Below, piece after piece: positions 37,489 through 46,202 of a stretch of DNA of 64,000 nt. Within the stretch, counting starts at the first letter, position 1. Each line of letters starts with the position of its first letter. The DNA comes from Brevundimonas sp. UBA6550 (lineage in GTDB: Bacteria; Pseudomonadota; Alphaproteobacteria; Caulobacterales; Caulobacteraceae). The stretch spans positions 299,300 to 363,299 of the forward strand of contig NZ_DJKE01000008.1 of NCBI RefSeq assembly GCF_002434505.1, written 5' to 3'. The position numbers and the translations under genes are program-made. The notes beneath the pieces were generated by a model, which was given only the letters and a program-made list of their open reading frames with translations, was not told the DNA's origin and made no database searches.

Positions 37489-38809
37489 TCACATAGTCTG
37501 AGGCGATTCGGGAGCGGGTCTGGTAGGCCCGCAACGCCGGCCGAGCAAGCGGGGCGCGCACGGGGGCCGGATCGAAGGTCACGGCCCGCGCCGCAATGGC
37601 CAACATCAGCACCCAGGGCAGGTTGGCGTGGGTCAGCAGCACGCTCTCCGACAGGCTCAGCGCGGTGAAGCCGGCCATATAGGCGATGCTCCAATAGCCT
37701 TCGCGCGCGCCAAGACCGTTCAGCCGCGCCACGATCAGCACGGCCGAGATCGCCATCAGGGCGCCGACGGCGACGGCGCCAGGCCAGCCCAACTGCACCA
37801 GAAGGTCGATCCAGCCGTTGTGGGCGCTGGGCACCGGCCATTGGGTCTCGATGCGGATTTCGCGCGCGGGAATGGAATCCACCCCCCAGAAGGCGCTGAA
37901 GCCATAGCCGGTCCAGGGGCGTTCGGCGACCTTTCGCATCAGCGCCTCCCAGATCAGGGTGCGGCCGGTCAGGGACGGATCCTTGCCCAGGGCCTCCAGG
38001 ATGGCGGCGGAATCGGAGTTCCACAGCCAGGTCGCGGTGGCGACCGTGACCACGCCCAGCCAGACGCCGACGACGGTGATGACCGCGCCACCCTGTTTCA
38101 GCGCCCACCAGCCGCCCACCATGCCGACCCCCAGCATCCAGCACAGCAGCGAGGTCTTGGACTGGGTGGCCAGAACCAGCAGCGTGGTCAGGGCCAGGGC
38201 GATCAGGGCGGTCCAGACGCCGTCCCGGCGGCCCGCGATGTGATCGGCGGCCAGGGCGGCGGCGGCCGAGACGGCGCCGACCACCATGACCAGGCCCATC
38301 TGGTTCTTCTCGTACCACAGGCCGCGCCACAGGCCGGCGTTGTCGAACTGGTGCACCCCGACCTTGGGATAGGCGAAGACCATGATCAGACTGCCGACCG
38401 CCATCACCAGGCAGGTATGCATCAGAAGGCGCGGCAGAGCGGCGTCACGGAAGCGCGCGCCCAGATAGACGGCGAAGGCGCTATTTATCGCCATGGCGAT
38501 GACCCGCCGTTCGGTCACGCCCGGGTCGATGGACCAGTACTGGGACGCAAAGGCCAGGGCCACCAAGCCGAACATCATCAGCCAGGCCGGCCAGGCGCGG
38601 ATCACCCGATCGAAGCGGAAGACGATCAGTCCGGCGATGATCGCATAGACCGGCAGCCACATCAGGCGCAGCACGGGCGTCTCGGCCTGGTCCGGCGCGA
38701 TCACGGGTGCGATCAGGGCGCCGGTCAGCATGAAGACGACGAAGCCGGCCGCCAGCTGTTCCCACAGCGGCGGCGAATCGTTCGGGACCTGGACGGGCGA
38801 TGCGCGCAC
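37463..38809 (-). CDS. O-antigen ligase / Wzy-type polymerase
   Basis: Multi-pass inner-membrane protein (448 residues, about 11-12 hydrophobic segments) of the Wzy_C/O-antigen ligase family. The diagnostic large periplasmic loop is visible, with GRTLIWEALMRKVAERPWTGYGFSAFW followed by SAHNGWIDLLVQLG. It would join or polymerise undecaprenyl-linked glycans on the periplasmic side. The GTG at 38809 is chosen because it lies just after the metC-like stop and before the first membrane segment; the open frame upstream overlaps that gene. No other polysaccharide gene is adjacent. It resembles the gene at 63048-64000. Confidence 0.85.
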   Translation of the reverse strand: MRASPVQVPNDSPPLWEQLAAGFVVFMLTGALIAPVIAPDQAETPVLRLMWLPVYAIIAGLIVFRFDRVIRAWPAWLMMFGLVALAFASQYWSIDPGVTERRVIAMAINSAFAVYLGARFRDAALPRLLMHTCLVMAVGSLIMVFAYPKVGVHQFDNAGLWRGLWYEKNQMGLVMVVGAVSAAAALAADHIAGRRDGVWTALIALALTTLLVLATQSKTSLLCWMLGVGMVGGWWALKQGGAVITVVGVWLGVVTVATATWLWNSDSAAILEALGKDPSLTGRTLIWEALMRKVAERPWTGYGFSAFWGVDSIPAREIRIETQWPVPSAHNGWIDLLVQLGWPGAVAVGALMAISAVLIVARLNGLGAREGYWSIAYMAGFTALSLSESVLLTHANLPWVLMLAIAARAVTFDPAPVRAPLARPALRAYQTRSRIASDYVNGRRPLRF

Positions 38810-38832
38810 GGGCGGACAGTCCGTCGGGGCGC

Positions 38833-40011
38833 TTAAGGAAGGGTGAGCGCGGCGCGGAAGGCGGCCAGGCCGATCTCCAGATCGGCGATCAGGTCTGCCG
38901 GGTCCTCCAGTCCGATGTGCAGGCGGATCAGTTCCCCCTCCAGCGCCGGGGGATGGGCGCGATAGACCATCTGGTGCGTCTCTTGCGTGATCAGGCTTTC
39001 GAACCCGCCCCAGGAATAGCCCAGGCCGAACAGGGTCAGGGCGTCCAGGAACGTCTCGCCCGCCGCCGCGTCGCCGCCGTTCATCACGACCCCCATCAGG
39101 GAGGCGGCGCCGGTGAAGTCGCGCGTCCAGAGGGCATGACCGACGGCGCCGGGCAGGGGCGGATAGAGGACGCGCGAGACCTCGGGGCGCGCCTGAAGCC
39201 ACTCGGCGACCCTCAGGGCCGAACGCGCCTGTTCGGCATAGCGCAGCGGCAGGGTGCGAAGGCCCCGCAAGGCCAGCCAGGCGTCGTCGGGCGAGACGTG
39301 CCAGCCCAAATCCTCGATGGCGTCGGCGATGGCGCGGCGATAGGCGGGGGCGTTGGCGGCGATGCTGCCCATCAGGATGTCGGAATGGCCGCCGACATAT
39401 TTCGTCACGGCCTGGACGCTGACATCGACGCCGTGGGCGAGGGGACGATAGGCCAGGCCCGCCGCCCAGGTGTTGTCCATGACGGTCAGCACGCCGCGCG
39501 CGCGGCAGGCGCTCGCCACCGCCGCCACATCGACCATGTCGAAGGTCAGGGACGCGGGCGATTCCATCAGCACCAGCCGCGTCCGGTCGCCCAGCGCCGC
39601 GATGACGGCCCTCGCATCGGCGTCGGCGGGCAGGAACCGGGTCGTGACGCCCCGCGCGGCCTGATAGCGGCCGAGGAACCGGCGGGTCGGCCCATAGACG
39701 GCGTCGGTCGTCACCACCTCGTCGCCGGGGCGCAGCAGGGCCAGCAACGGAACCGTGACCGCGGCCAGGCCAGAGGGAACCAGAAAAGCCTCGTCGGCGC
39801 CTTCAAGATCGGCCAGGGCAAGACGAAGCTGCCGCGCCGCGCTGGTCCCCGAAAGGCCGTAGGTCGGCCCGTCCGTCTCGTCGCGCATGACGCCGGCGGT
39901 GTCGCTGAGCATCGTCGAGGCGCGTTCCAGCGGCGGATTGACCGGGCGGCGGCCCTGGCCCCGGCGCGTGGCGGAGGCGATCAAGCGGGTGCGGTCCGAA
40001 TGCGTCGGCAT
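38833..40011 (-). CDS. cystathionine beta-lyase-like PLP enzyme
   Basis: PLP-dependent Cys/Met metabolism enzyme of 392 residues. It shows the YGLSGTSAARQLRLALADLEGA cofactor region, SGLAAV, DNTWAAGLAYRPLAHG and the PLP lysine in AVTKYVGGHSDILMG. The DNTWA and YGLxGTxxxR pattern resembles cystathionine beta-lyase (MetC), which cleaves cystathionine to homocysteine. Related gamma-lyases and synthases share the fold, so the reaction is not certain. The ATG at 40011 is divergent from the substrate-binding lipoprotein gene. Confidence 0.87.
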   Translation of the reverse strand: MPTHSDRTRLIASATRRGQGRRPVNPPLERASTMLSDTAGVMRDETDGPTYGLSGTSAARQLRLALADLEGADEAFLVPSGLAAVTVPLLALLRPGDEVVTTDAVYGPTRRFLGRYQAARGVTTRFLPADADARAVIAALGDRTRLVLMESPASLTFDMVDVAAVASACRARGVLTVMDNTWAAGLAYRPLAHGVDVSVQAVTKYVGGHSDILMGSIAANAPAYRRAIADAIEDLGWHVSPDDAWLALRGLRTLPLRYAEQARSALRVAEWLQARPEVSRVLYPPLPGAVGHALWTRDFTGAASLMGVVMNGGDAAAGETFLDALTLFGLGYSWGGFESLITQETHQMVYRAHPPALEGELIRLHIGLEDPADLIADLEIGLAAFRAALTLP

Positions 40012-40090
40012 GGGGAATCCATGGGTTGCGGTTCAGGGCCTAAAGGCCTCTAAAGCCTGCGTGGGCGCAAGCGGCGAGGGACCAAACGCG

Positions 40091-41188
40091 ATGCGGTGCT
40101 GGATGATCGGGACGATGGCCCTGGCCCTGGCCCTGCTGGCCGCCGGTTGCGGACGCCAGGATGCGCCGCCCGCCACCCCCGAACCCGCCGCGACGCCCGT
40201 CGCCAACGGCCCCGCGGCCTTGCCGGAGAGCCCGACCGTGAAGGCGATCAAGCGTCGCGGGCGTCTGAACTGCGGCGTTCACCAGGGGCTGGTCGGCTTC
40301 GCCTATACGGACAACCGGGGCCAGTGGCGCGGGTTCGACGTCGACTTCTGCCGCGCCACGGCGGCGGCGGTGCTGGGCGACGCCAATGCGGTGCGGTTCG
40401 TGCCCCTGTCGGCGGCCGAGCGCTTCGCCGCCCTGAACGACGGGCGGATCGACGTGCTGTGGCGCAACTCGTCCTGGACGATGACGCGCGACGCGGGCGA
40501 AGGCTTAGTGTTCGCGGGCGTCAACTATTACGATGGTCAGGGTTTTCTGGTCCGGCGCGCGCTGAACCTGAACAGCGCCACGGAGCTGACAGGCGCGCGG
40601 GTGTGCGTGCAGTCCGGCTCGACCTCCCAGGCCAACGCGGCCGACTATTTCCGCTCGCGCGGCATCGAATACCGGCCCGTGGTCTTCGACACCGAAGAGG
40701 CGGCGCGCGACGCCTATAACCGCGAGGACTGCGACGCCTTCAGCGCGGACATCTCGGCCCTGGCGGCGGCGCGCACGGTGCTGAGCAACCCCAACGAACA
40801 TGTGATCCTGTCGGACGTGGCGTCCAAGGAGCCGTTGGGGCCAGTGCTGAAGGCGGGCGACGAACGCTGGGCCGCGACCGTGCGATGGACGCTGAACGCC
40901 TTGATGCTGGCGGAGGAACTGGGCGTCACGCGCGAGGGCGCCGACGATCTGGCCAAGACCGCGACCGACCCGCGCGTGCGGCGATTGCTGGGGGCGGAGG
41001 GCGATTTCGGACCGATGCTGGGGCTGTCCAAGACCTGGGCCCGGGATGCGGTGTCGGCGGTCGGCAACTATGGTGAGATTTTCGAGCGGAATCTGGGTTC
41101 GCAATCGGCGCTCGACCTGGACCGCGGTTTGAACGCACAATGGAACGCGCGCCCGGCCGGCTTGATCTATGGCCTGCCGATCCGATAA
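40091..41188 (+). CDS. amino acid ABC transporter substrate-binding lipoprotein (AapJ-like)
   Basis: 365-residue periplasmic amino-acid-binding protein with a lipoprotein signal: the lipobox LAAGC places the lipidated Cys at residue 20. The mature part follows the general L-amino-acid binding protein pattern (GRLNCGVHQGLVGFAYTDNRGQWRGFDVDFCRA, then WRNSSWTMTRD, GARVCVQSGST, and a long C-terminal section ending in a GLNAQWN...GLIYGLPIR motif). No permease or ATPase genes are next to it; a DAACS symporter follows instead. The ATG at 40091 has GAGGGA nine bases upstream. Longer upstream starts overlap the divergent gene. Confidence 0.9.
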   Translation: MRCWMIGTMALALALLAAGCGRQDAPPATPEPAATPVANGPAALPESPTVKAIKRRGRLNCGVHQGLVGFAYTDNRGQWRGFDVDFCRATAAAVLGDANAVRFVPLSAAERFAALNDGRIDVLWRNSSWTMTRDAGEGLVFAGVNYYDGQGFLVRRALNLNSATELTGARVCVQSGSTSQANAADYFRSRGIEYRPVVFDTEEAARDAYNREDCDAFSADISALAAARTVLSNPNEHVILSDVASKEPLGPVLKAGDERWAATVRWTLNALMLAEELGVTREGADDLAKTATDPRVRRLLGAEGDFGPMLGLSKTWARDAVSAVGNYGEIFERNLGSQSALDLDRGLNAQWNARPAGLIYGLPIR

Positions 41189-41221
41189 GCGCCGAAAGCA
41201 GCATTGCTTCCTGGGGGAAAG

Positions 41222-42577
41222 ATGACCGAGACGAAACGCGGCCTCGCGCTGCATTGGCTGATGCTGATCGGCTTTTCCGTGGGGTTGGTCGGGGGGCTTC
41301 TGGTCAATCTGGCCGTCGGCGCCGATGCCGCCTGGGTCGTCTGGCTGACGGACAATGTGACCGGACCGATCGGTCAGATCTTCCTGCGCCTGCTATTCAT
41401 GATGGTGATCCCGCTGCTGTTCTCGGCCCTGGTGGTCGGGGTGGCCGAGATGGGCGACCTCAGCGCCCTGGGGCGTGCGGGCATCAAGACCCTGCTGCTG
41501 ACCATCGTGGTGTCCAGCATCGCCGTGGTCATCGGCCTGGTGATGGTCAATGTCTTCCAGCCCGGTCGCGGGGTCGATCCGGCGGTGGCGCAGCAGCTGC
41601 TGGCCCAGGGCAAGGACGGCGCGGCCAGCATCGTTCAGACCGGCCGCGACAGCTCGATCCAGCTGGGCGACTTCTTCCTGGATCTGGTGCCGTCCAATGC
41701 GGTCGCGGCGGCGGCGGAGAACGCCATCTTGCCCCTGATGATCTTCGCCCTGTTCTTCGGCATCGGCCTGGTCATGGCCAAGAGCCCGGCGACGGATAGA
41801 CTGCAGGAGGTGATCCAGGGGATCTTCGAGGTCTCCATGACCCTGATCAACCTGTTCATCAAACTGGCGCCGCTGGCCATCGCCTGCCTGATGTTCAACC
41901 TGGCGGCCCTGTTCGGATGGGATCTGCTGGTGCGGCTGGCGGCCTTCGTCGGCGTCGCCGTGGGCGCGATGGCGATCCATATGTTCGTGGTGTATCCGCT
42001 GGTGATCTGGCTGCTGGCCGGGCGTTCGCCCATCGCCTTCTTCAAAGGCGTGCGCGAGCCGATGGTGGTGGCCTTCTCGACCGCCTCGTCCAACGCCTCC
42101 CTGCCCGTGTCGTTGAAGGCGGCGGAAGAGCAGCTCAAGCTGCCGCGCAGGATCGCCCGTTTCGTCCTGACCGTGGGGGCGACCGCCAACCAGAACGGCA
42201 CGGCCCTGTTCGAGGGGGTGACGGTGCTGTTCCTGGCGCAGTTCTTCGGCGTCGACCTGACGATCACCCAGCAGGTGGTGGTGATGCTGGTCTGTATTCT
42301 GGGCGGCGTGGGCACGGCGGGCGTGCCGGCCGGCTCCCTGCCGGTGGTGGCCATGATCCTGGTGATGGTGAAGGTGCCGCCCGAGGGCATCGGCCTGATC
42401 CTGGGCGTCGACCGCTTCCTGGACATGTGCCGCACCACGCTGAACGTGACGGGCGATCTGGTTCTGGCGACCGTGGTGTCGCGCGGGGAGGTCGACACGT
42501 CGGACGCACAGGCCCTGAGAGAAGAGGAAGGCCTGCCTGGCGCGGCTCGCCGCGGCCTGACGCACGAAACGGTCTGA
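41222..42577 (+). CDS. dicarboxylate/amino acid:cation symporter (DAACS family)
   Basis: Secondary transporter with the glutamate-transporter fold; 451 residues, with the expected eight helices and two re-entrant hairpins. Motifs: FLRLLFMMVIPLLFSAL, the HP1 serine motif STASSNASLP, and the substrate/cation core DRFLDMCRTTLNVTGD (Arg404, Asn408, Asp412). The family's NMDGT motif is changed to NQNGT (residues 323-327), so cation coupling may differ. ATG 41222 has GGGGGAAAG directly upstream; a TTG at 41204 is less likely. The gene follows the binding-protein gene by 33 bases and ends 5 bases from sseA, on the opposite strand. Confidence 0.92.
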   Translation: MTETKRGLALHWLMLIGFSVGLVGGLLVNLAVGADAAWVVWLTDNVTGPIGQIFLRLLFMMVIPLLFSALVVGVAEMGDLSALGRAGIKTLLLTIVVSSIAVVIGLVMVNVFQPGRGVDPAVAQQLLAQGKDGAASIVQTGRDSSIQLGDFFLDLVPSNAVAAAAENAILPLMIFALFFGIGLVMAKSPATDRLQEVIQGIFEVSMTLINLFIKLAPLAIACLMFNLAALFGWDLLVRLAAFVGVAVGAMAIHMFVVYPLVIWLLAGRSPIAFFKGVREPMVVAFSTASSNASLPVSLKAAEEQLKLPRRIARFVLTVGATANQNGTALFEGVTVLFLAQFFGVDLTITQQVVVMLVCILGGVGTAGVPAGSLPVVAMILVMVKVPPEGIGLILGVDRFLDMCRTTLNVTGDLVLATVVSRGEVDTSDAQALREEEGLPGAARRGLTHETV

Positions 42578-42582
42578 AGGGA

Positions 42583-43407
42583 TCAGCCGGTCTGGACGGG
42601 CGTGTCCGCGCGCCCGCCCCATTCCGACCAGGAGCCGTCGTAGAGGCGCGACGCTCGGCCCAGTTCGGCCAGGCCCAGCGTCAGAATGGCGGCGGTGACG
42701 CCGGAGCCGCAGGTGGTGATGGCGGGCTGGTCAAGATCCACCCCGGCGTCGACGAAGGCCCGGGCCAGGGCGTCGCCGCGCTTCATCCTGGCGTCGGGGT
42801 CGAGCAATCGGCCGAAGGGCAGGTTGACGGCGCCAGGCATATGGCCGCTGCGAACGCCAGGGCGCGGTTCGGCCGCCTGGCCCGCGAAACGGGCGGTGCC
42901 GCGCGCGTCTATGACCTGAGCGCCCCCATCCAGCGCGTGTCGAACATCGTCCAGCCCGGCGACGACGGCGGGCGTCGCGACGGCGTCGAACATGGCGGGC
43001 CGGGGGTCGGCGGCCCCTCGCTCCACCGCAAACCCCTGAGATTGCCACAGCGGAAGGCCGCCATCCAGAACGCGGACGTCGCGCGCGCCCATTGTCCTGA
43101 ACATCCACCAGACGCGGGCCGCCGAAAACAGGCCGGCCGTGTCATAGACCACGATCAGATCGTCCGCCGCCACGCCCAGCGCGCCGACCGCTTCGGCGAA
43201 GTCCGCAGGGGCGGGCATCATATGGGGCAGGGGGCTGTCGGGGTCCGACACGGCGTCCAGATCGAAGAAGACGGCCCCCGGAATATGCGCCTGCTCGAAA
43301 TCGGCGCGGGCGTCGCGGCCGTCCAGATGCCAGCTGGCGTCGACGACCCGCAAGTTGGGCTGGCCCAGCCGGTCCGCCAGCTCTTCGGCCGAGATCAGAA
43401 AGCTCAT
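42583..43407 (-). CDS. sseA: 3-mercaptopyruvate / thiosulfate sulfurtransferase
   Basis: Two-domain rhodanese of 274 residues. The C-terminal domain carries the active Cys233 in the loop CGSGVTA, which is the mercaptopyruvate-type loop (thiosulfate rhodanese has CRKGVTA-type loops), so 3-mercaptopyruvate is the likelier donor. The N-terminal domain includes HIPGAVFFDLDAVSD and the linker VLDGGLPLW. The ATG at 43407 overlaps the cfa stop in ATGA, so it is translated with cfa. Confidence 0.93.
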   Translation of the reverse strand: MSFLISAEELADRLGQPNLRVVDASWHLDGRDARADFEQAHIPGAVFFDLDAVSDPDSPLPHMMPAPADFAEAVGALGVAADDLIVVYDTAGLFSAARVWWMFRTMGARDVRVLDGGLPLWQSQGFAVERGAADPRPAMFDAVATPAVVAGLDDVRHALDGGAQVIDARGTARFAGQAAEPRPGVRSGHMPGAVNLPFGRLLDPDARMKRGDALARAFVDAGVDLDQPAITTCGSGVTAAILTLGLAELGRASRLYDGSWSEWGGRADTPVQTG

Positions 43408-44624
43408 GCGCGCGCCAGGGTCAGTTGGATCACATCGGTGCGGGCCGAGCGAAAGCCCGCCTCGCAATAGGCCAGGTAGAAGCGCCACAGACGCCGGAAA
43501 CGCTCGTCGAAACCGTTCATGCGGCTGATGTCGCCCCAGGCGGCCTGGAACCGCTCGTCCCAGAGCTTGAGCGTCTCGGCGTAATCCTGACCGAACCGCT
43601 CCACGGCCTGCCAAGTCAGGCCTGCGGCCTTCGTCACCGGCGCCAGCCGCTCTTCGGACGGCAGCATTCCGCCGGGAAAGACGTATTTCTGGATGAAGTC
43701 GGTGCGGGCGTTGTATTCGTCGAACAGGGCGTCCTGGATGGTGATGATCTGCAGGCCTGCCACGCCGCCAGGCGTCAGGACGTCGTGGATCTTGCCGAAA
43801 TAGGCGGGCCAGTATTCCTTGCCCACCGCCTCGAACATCTCGATGGAGGCGACGCGGTCGAAGCGGCCCTGAACGTCGCGATAGTCGATCAACCGGATGT
43901 CGGCGCGATCCGACAGACCGGCGTTGAACAGCCGCGCCTGGGCGAAGTCGTGCTGCTCCTTTGAGATGGTGATGCCCGTGACGCGAGCGCCGATGTCGCG
44001 CGCCACGAACTCGGCGAAGCCGCCCCAGCCGCAACCGATCTCCAGCACGGTCATGCCGGGCTTGATGTCCATCATACGGATCAGCGCGGCGTATTTCTCG
44101 CGCTGGGCGGCCTCAAGCGGTTCGCCCGCACGACCGAAACGGGCCGAGGAATAGGTCATCGAGCCGTCAAGCCAGCTGGCGTAGAAGGCGTTGCCCAGGT
44201 CGTAGTGGGCGTGGATGTTCTTTTTCGAACCCGTGCGGCTGTTGCGGTTGCTGCGATGGGACAGCCAGTTGACGGCCATCATCAGCCAGTTGCCGTCGAA
44301 CAGGCGGCGGATGTGGTCGTAGTTGTCGACCAGCGTCTCCAACAGGGCGGCCAGATGCGGGCTATCCCATTCGCCCGCCATATAGGCCTCGGCGAACCCG
44401 ATGTCGCCGGCGGCCAGGACGCGACGGGCGAAGCGATAGTCCTTGACGTTCAGAATGCCGCACGGGCCCGGACGGTCGCCCTGCAGAACATGCACCTCGC
44501 CGTTCGGCAGTTGGACGGTCAACCGGCCGAAGGTCCAGTTCCTGGCCAGCAGGCGCAGCATCATCGCAAACACCCGAGGGGTCTGGCGGGCGACGGCTTC
44601 GAGATCGGCGCTGGCGACGCTCAT
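43404..44624 (-). CDS. cfa: cyclopropane-fatty-acyl-phospholipid synthase
   Basis: SAM-dependent methyltransferase that converts unsaturated phospholipid acyl chains to cyclopropane chains, protecting membranes in stress. The 406-residue protein has an N-terminal lipid-binding domain (about 1-130), NIHAHYDLGNAFYASWLD, the SAM loop VLEIGCGWGGFAEF, SIEMFEAVGKEYW and a C-terminal catalytic region with QKYVFPGGMLPS. It lies 31 bases after the photolyase gene and overlaps the sulfurtransferase gene by four bases. Confidence 0.95.
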   Translation of the reverse strand: MSVASADLEAVARQTPRVFAMMLRLLARNWTFGRLTVQLPNGEVHVLQGDRPGPCGILNVKDYRFARRVLAAGDIGFAEAYMAGEWDSPHLAALLETLVDNYDHIRRLFDGNWLMMAVNWLSHRSNRNSRTGSKKNIHAHYDLGNAFYASWLDGSMTYSSARFGRAGEPLEAAQREKYAALIRMMDIKPGMTVLEIGCGWGGFAEFVARDIGARVTGITISKEQHDFAQARLFNAGLSDRADIRLIDYRDVQGRFDRVASIEMFEAVGKEYWPAYFGKIHDVLTPGGVAGLQIITIQDALFDEYNARTDFIQKYVFPGGMLPSEERLAPVTKAAGLTWQAVERFGQDYAETLKLWDERFQAAWGDISRMNGFDERFRRLWRFYLAYCEAGFRSARTDVIQLTLARA

Positions 44625-44655
44625 GCTTGGACTTTCGGCTTGAAGGACATGTCGG

Positions 44656-46110
44656 TCAATCGCGATCGCTATGATCGTCGCCGCGACCGGAGACGGCTTT
44701 CAGGGCGTCGAGCGCGCGGGCGCGGGCCATTTCATGTTCGACGATGGGGCGGGGATAGTCGTGGCCCATGCGCACGCCCGCCTCGTGCAACACCTCTGCG
44801 GGCGCCGTCCAGGGGGCGTGGAGCCAGCGGTCGGGCAGGCGGGCCAATTCGGGAACCCAGCGGCGCACATAGCCCCCCTTCGGATCGAACTTCTCGCCCT
44901 GGGCGATGGGGTTGAAGATGCGGAAATAGGGCGAAGCGTCGGCGCCGGAACCCGCGACCCACTGCCAGTTCTGCACATTGCTGGCCACGTCGGCGTCCAC
45001 CAGCGTGTCCCAGAACCAGGCCTCGCCTTCGCGCCAGTCGATCAGCAGATGTTTGATCAAGAAGGAGGCGACGATCATGCGCACCCGATTGTGCATCCAG
45101 CCGGTGGCCCACAGCTGGCGCATACCGGCGTCCACCAGCGGATAGCCGGTGCGGCCGCGCTTCCACGCCTGGAGCCCCTTGGGATCGTCACGCCAGGGCA
45201 TGGCGTCGTATTCGGGGCGGAAGGCGTGATGGACGATGTAGGGGAACTGGTGCAGCAGGTGGGCCGAGAACTCGCGCCAGCCGATCTCGGCGACGAACTT
45301 TTCGGCCTCGGCGGGCGAGACCTTGCCGGCCTCGGCGGCCTGGCAAGCGCGTTCGATGGCGCGCCACGGACTGATCTCGCCCCAGTGCAGATGCGGGGAC
45401 AGGCGGCTGGAGGCGGGGCGGTCCGGGAAGTCCCGGTCCTTTGCATAGGTCGCCAGTCCGTCGGCGAGGAAAGTCGACAGCGCCTCCAACGCGCCCGCCT
45501 CGCCGGGCGTCCAGTCGAAGCCGCCGGACCAGTCGGGGAACGCGGGATGCAGACCCCAGTCGTCCAGATCGTCGCTGGCTATCCGTCCAGGCGTCTCGAT
45601 TTGCCGTGGGCCGGTCGTATGCGGCGGCGGCTCCGACATCGATAGCAGCGTCTTAAGAAAGGGCGTGAAGACCTTGTATGGATTGCCTGACCCGTTCAGC
45701 ACGGCGCCCGGTCGGCACATCAGAGTTCCGTTAAAGCCCCGGCATTCGACACCGTCGGCCTTCAGGGTGTGGGCGATCTCCGCATCCTGTTCGAAGGCGC
45801 CCGGCTCGAACAGGCGGTTCAGGAAGACGGCGTCGGCGCTGGTCTCCGCGATCAGGGCCTGCAAGGCGGCCAGGGACCCGCCACGCCGCAGGATCAGTCG
45901 CGCGCCGCGATCCGTCAGCGCGGCGTCCAGGGCCCGCAGAGACTTGTCCAGCCACCATTTCGATGCCGCGCCGATGGGCCGGTCGTAATGGTCGTCCAGG
46001 ATGAAGACCGGCATGATGGGCCGACCCGTCTCGACCGCATGATTCAGGGCCGGATTGTCGTGAAGCCGCAGGTCGCGCCTGAACCAGAGGATGACGGGCT
46101 TATTGGCCAA
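44656..46110 (-). CDS. phrB: deoxyribodipyrimidine photo-lyase
   Basis: Light-driven FAD enzyme repairing pyrimidine dimers. The 484-residue protein begins KPVILWFRRDLRLHDNPAL, the antenna-domain start of class I photolyases, and has the FAD-binding C-terminal domain with SRLSPHLHWGEISPW, FLREIGWREF-like VAEIGWREFSAHLL, the TGYPLVDAGMRQLWATGWMHNRVRMIVASFL core and WQWVAGSGADASPYFRIFNP. The start is TTG at 46110 with GGAG nine bases upstream; no ATG or GTG is available before the conserved N-terminus, and a stop lies ten codons upstream. First gene of phr-cfa-sseA. Confidence 0.95.
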   Translation of the reverse strand: MANKPVILWFRRDLRLHDNPALNHAVETGRPIMPVFILDDHYDRPIGAASKWWLDKSLRALDAALTDRGARLILRRGGSLAALQALIAETSADAVFLNRLFEPGAFEQDAEIAHTLKADGVECRGFNGTLMCRPGAVLNGSGNPYKVFTPFLKTLLSMSEPPPHTTGPRQIETPGRIASDDLDDWGLHPAFPDWSGGFDWTPGEAGALEALSTFLADGLATYAKDRDFPDRPASSRLSPHLHWGEISPWRAIERACQAAEAGKVSPAEAEKFVAEIGWREFSAHLLHQFPYIVHHAFRPEYDAMPWRDDPKGLQAWKRGRTGYPLVDAGMRQLWATGWMHNRVRMIVASFLIKHLLIDWREGEAWFWDTLVDADVASNVQNWQWVAGSGADASPYFRIFNPIAQGEKFDPKGGYVRRWVPELARLPDRWLHAPWTAPAEVLHEAGVRMGHDYPRPIVEHEMARARALDALKAVSGRGDDHSDRD

Positions 46111-46202
46111 GCGGGCGAACTCCGTGATAACTTGCGCTCATCGCCGACGAGCGCCAACTGATGGCCTCAGGTTTGCGGCATCCCGCACGCCAGACCCACT
46201 AA

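Noticed and set aside
46117..46131. GAAC-N7-TAAC near the photolyase start, one base from an SOS box
   Set aside because: Seven of eight fixed positions is expected often by chance over this length, and it overlaps the ribosome site. Not claimed as a LexA site.
46111..46202. Possible RpoE/ECF (singlet oxygen) promoter upstream of phrB
   Set aside because: I looked for a TGATCC-type -35 with a suitable -10 and did not find one.
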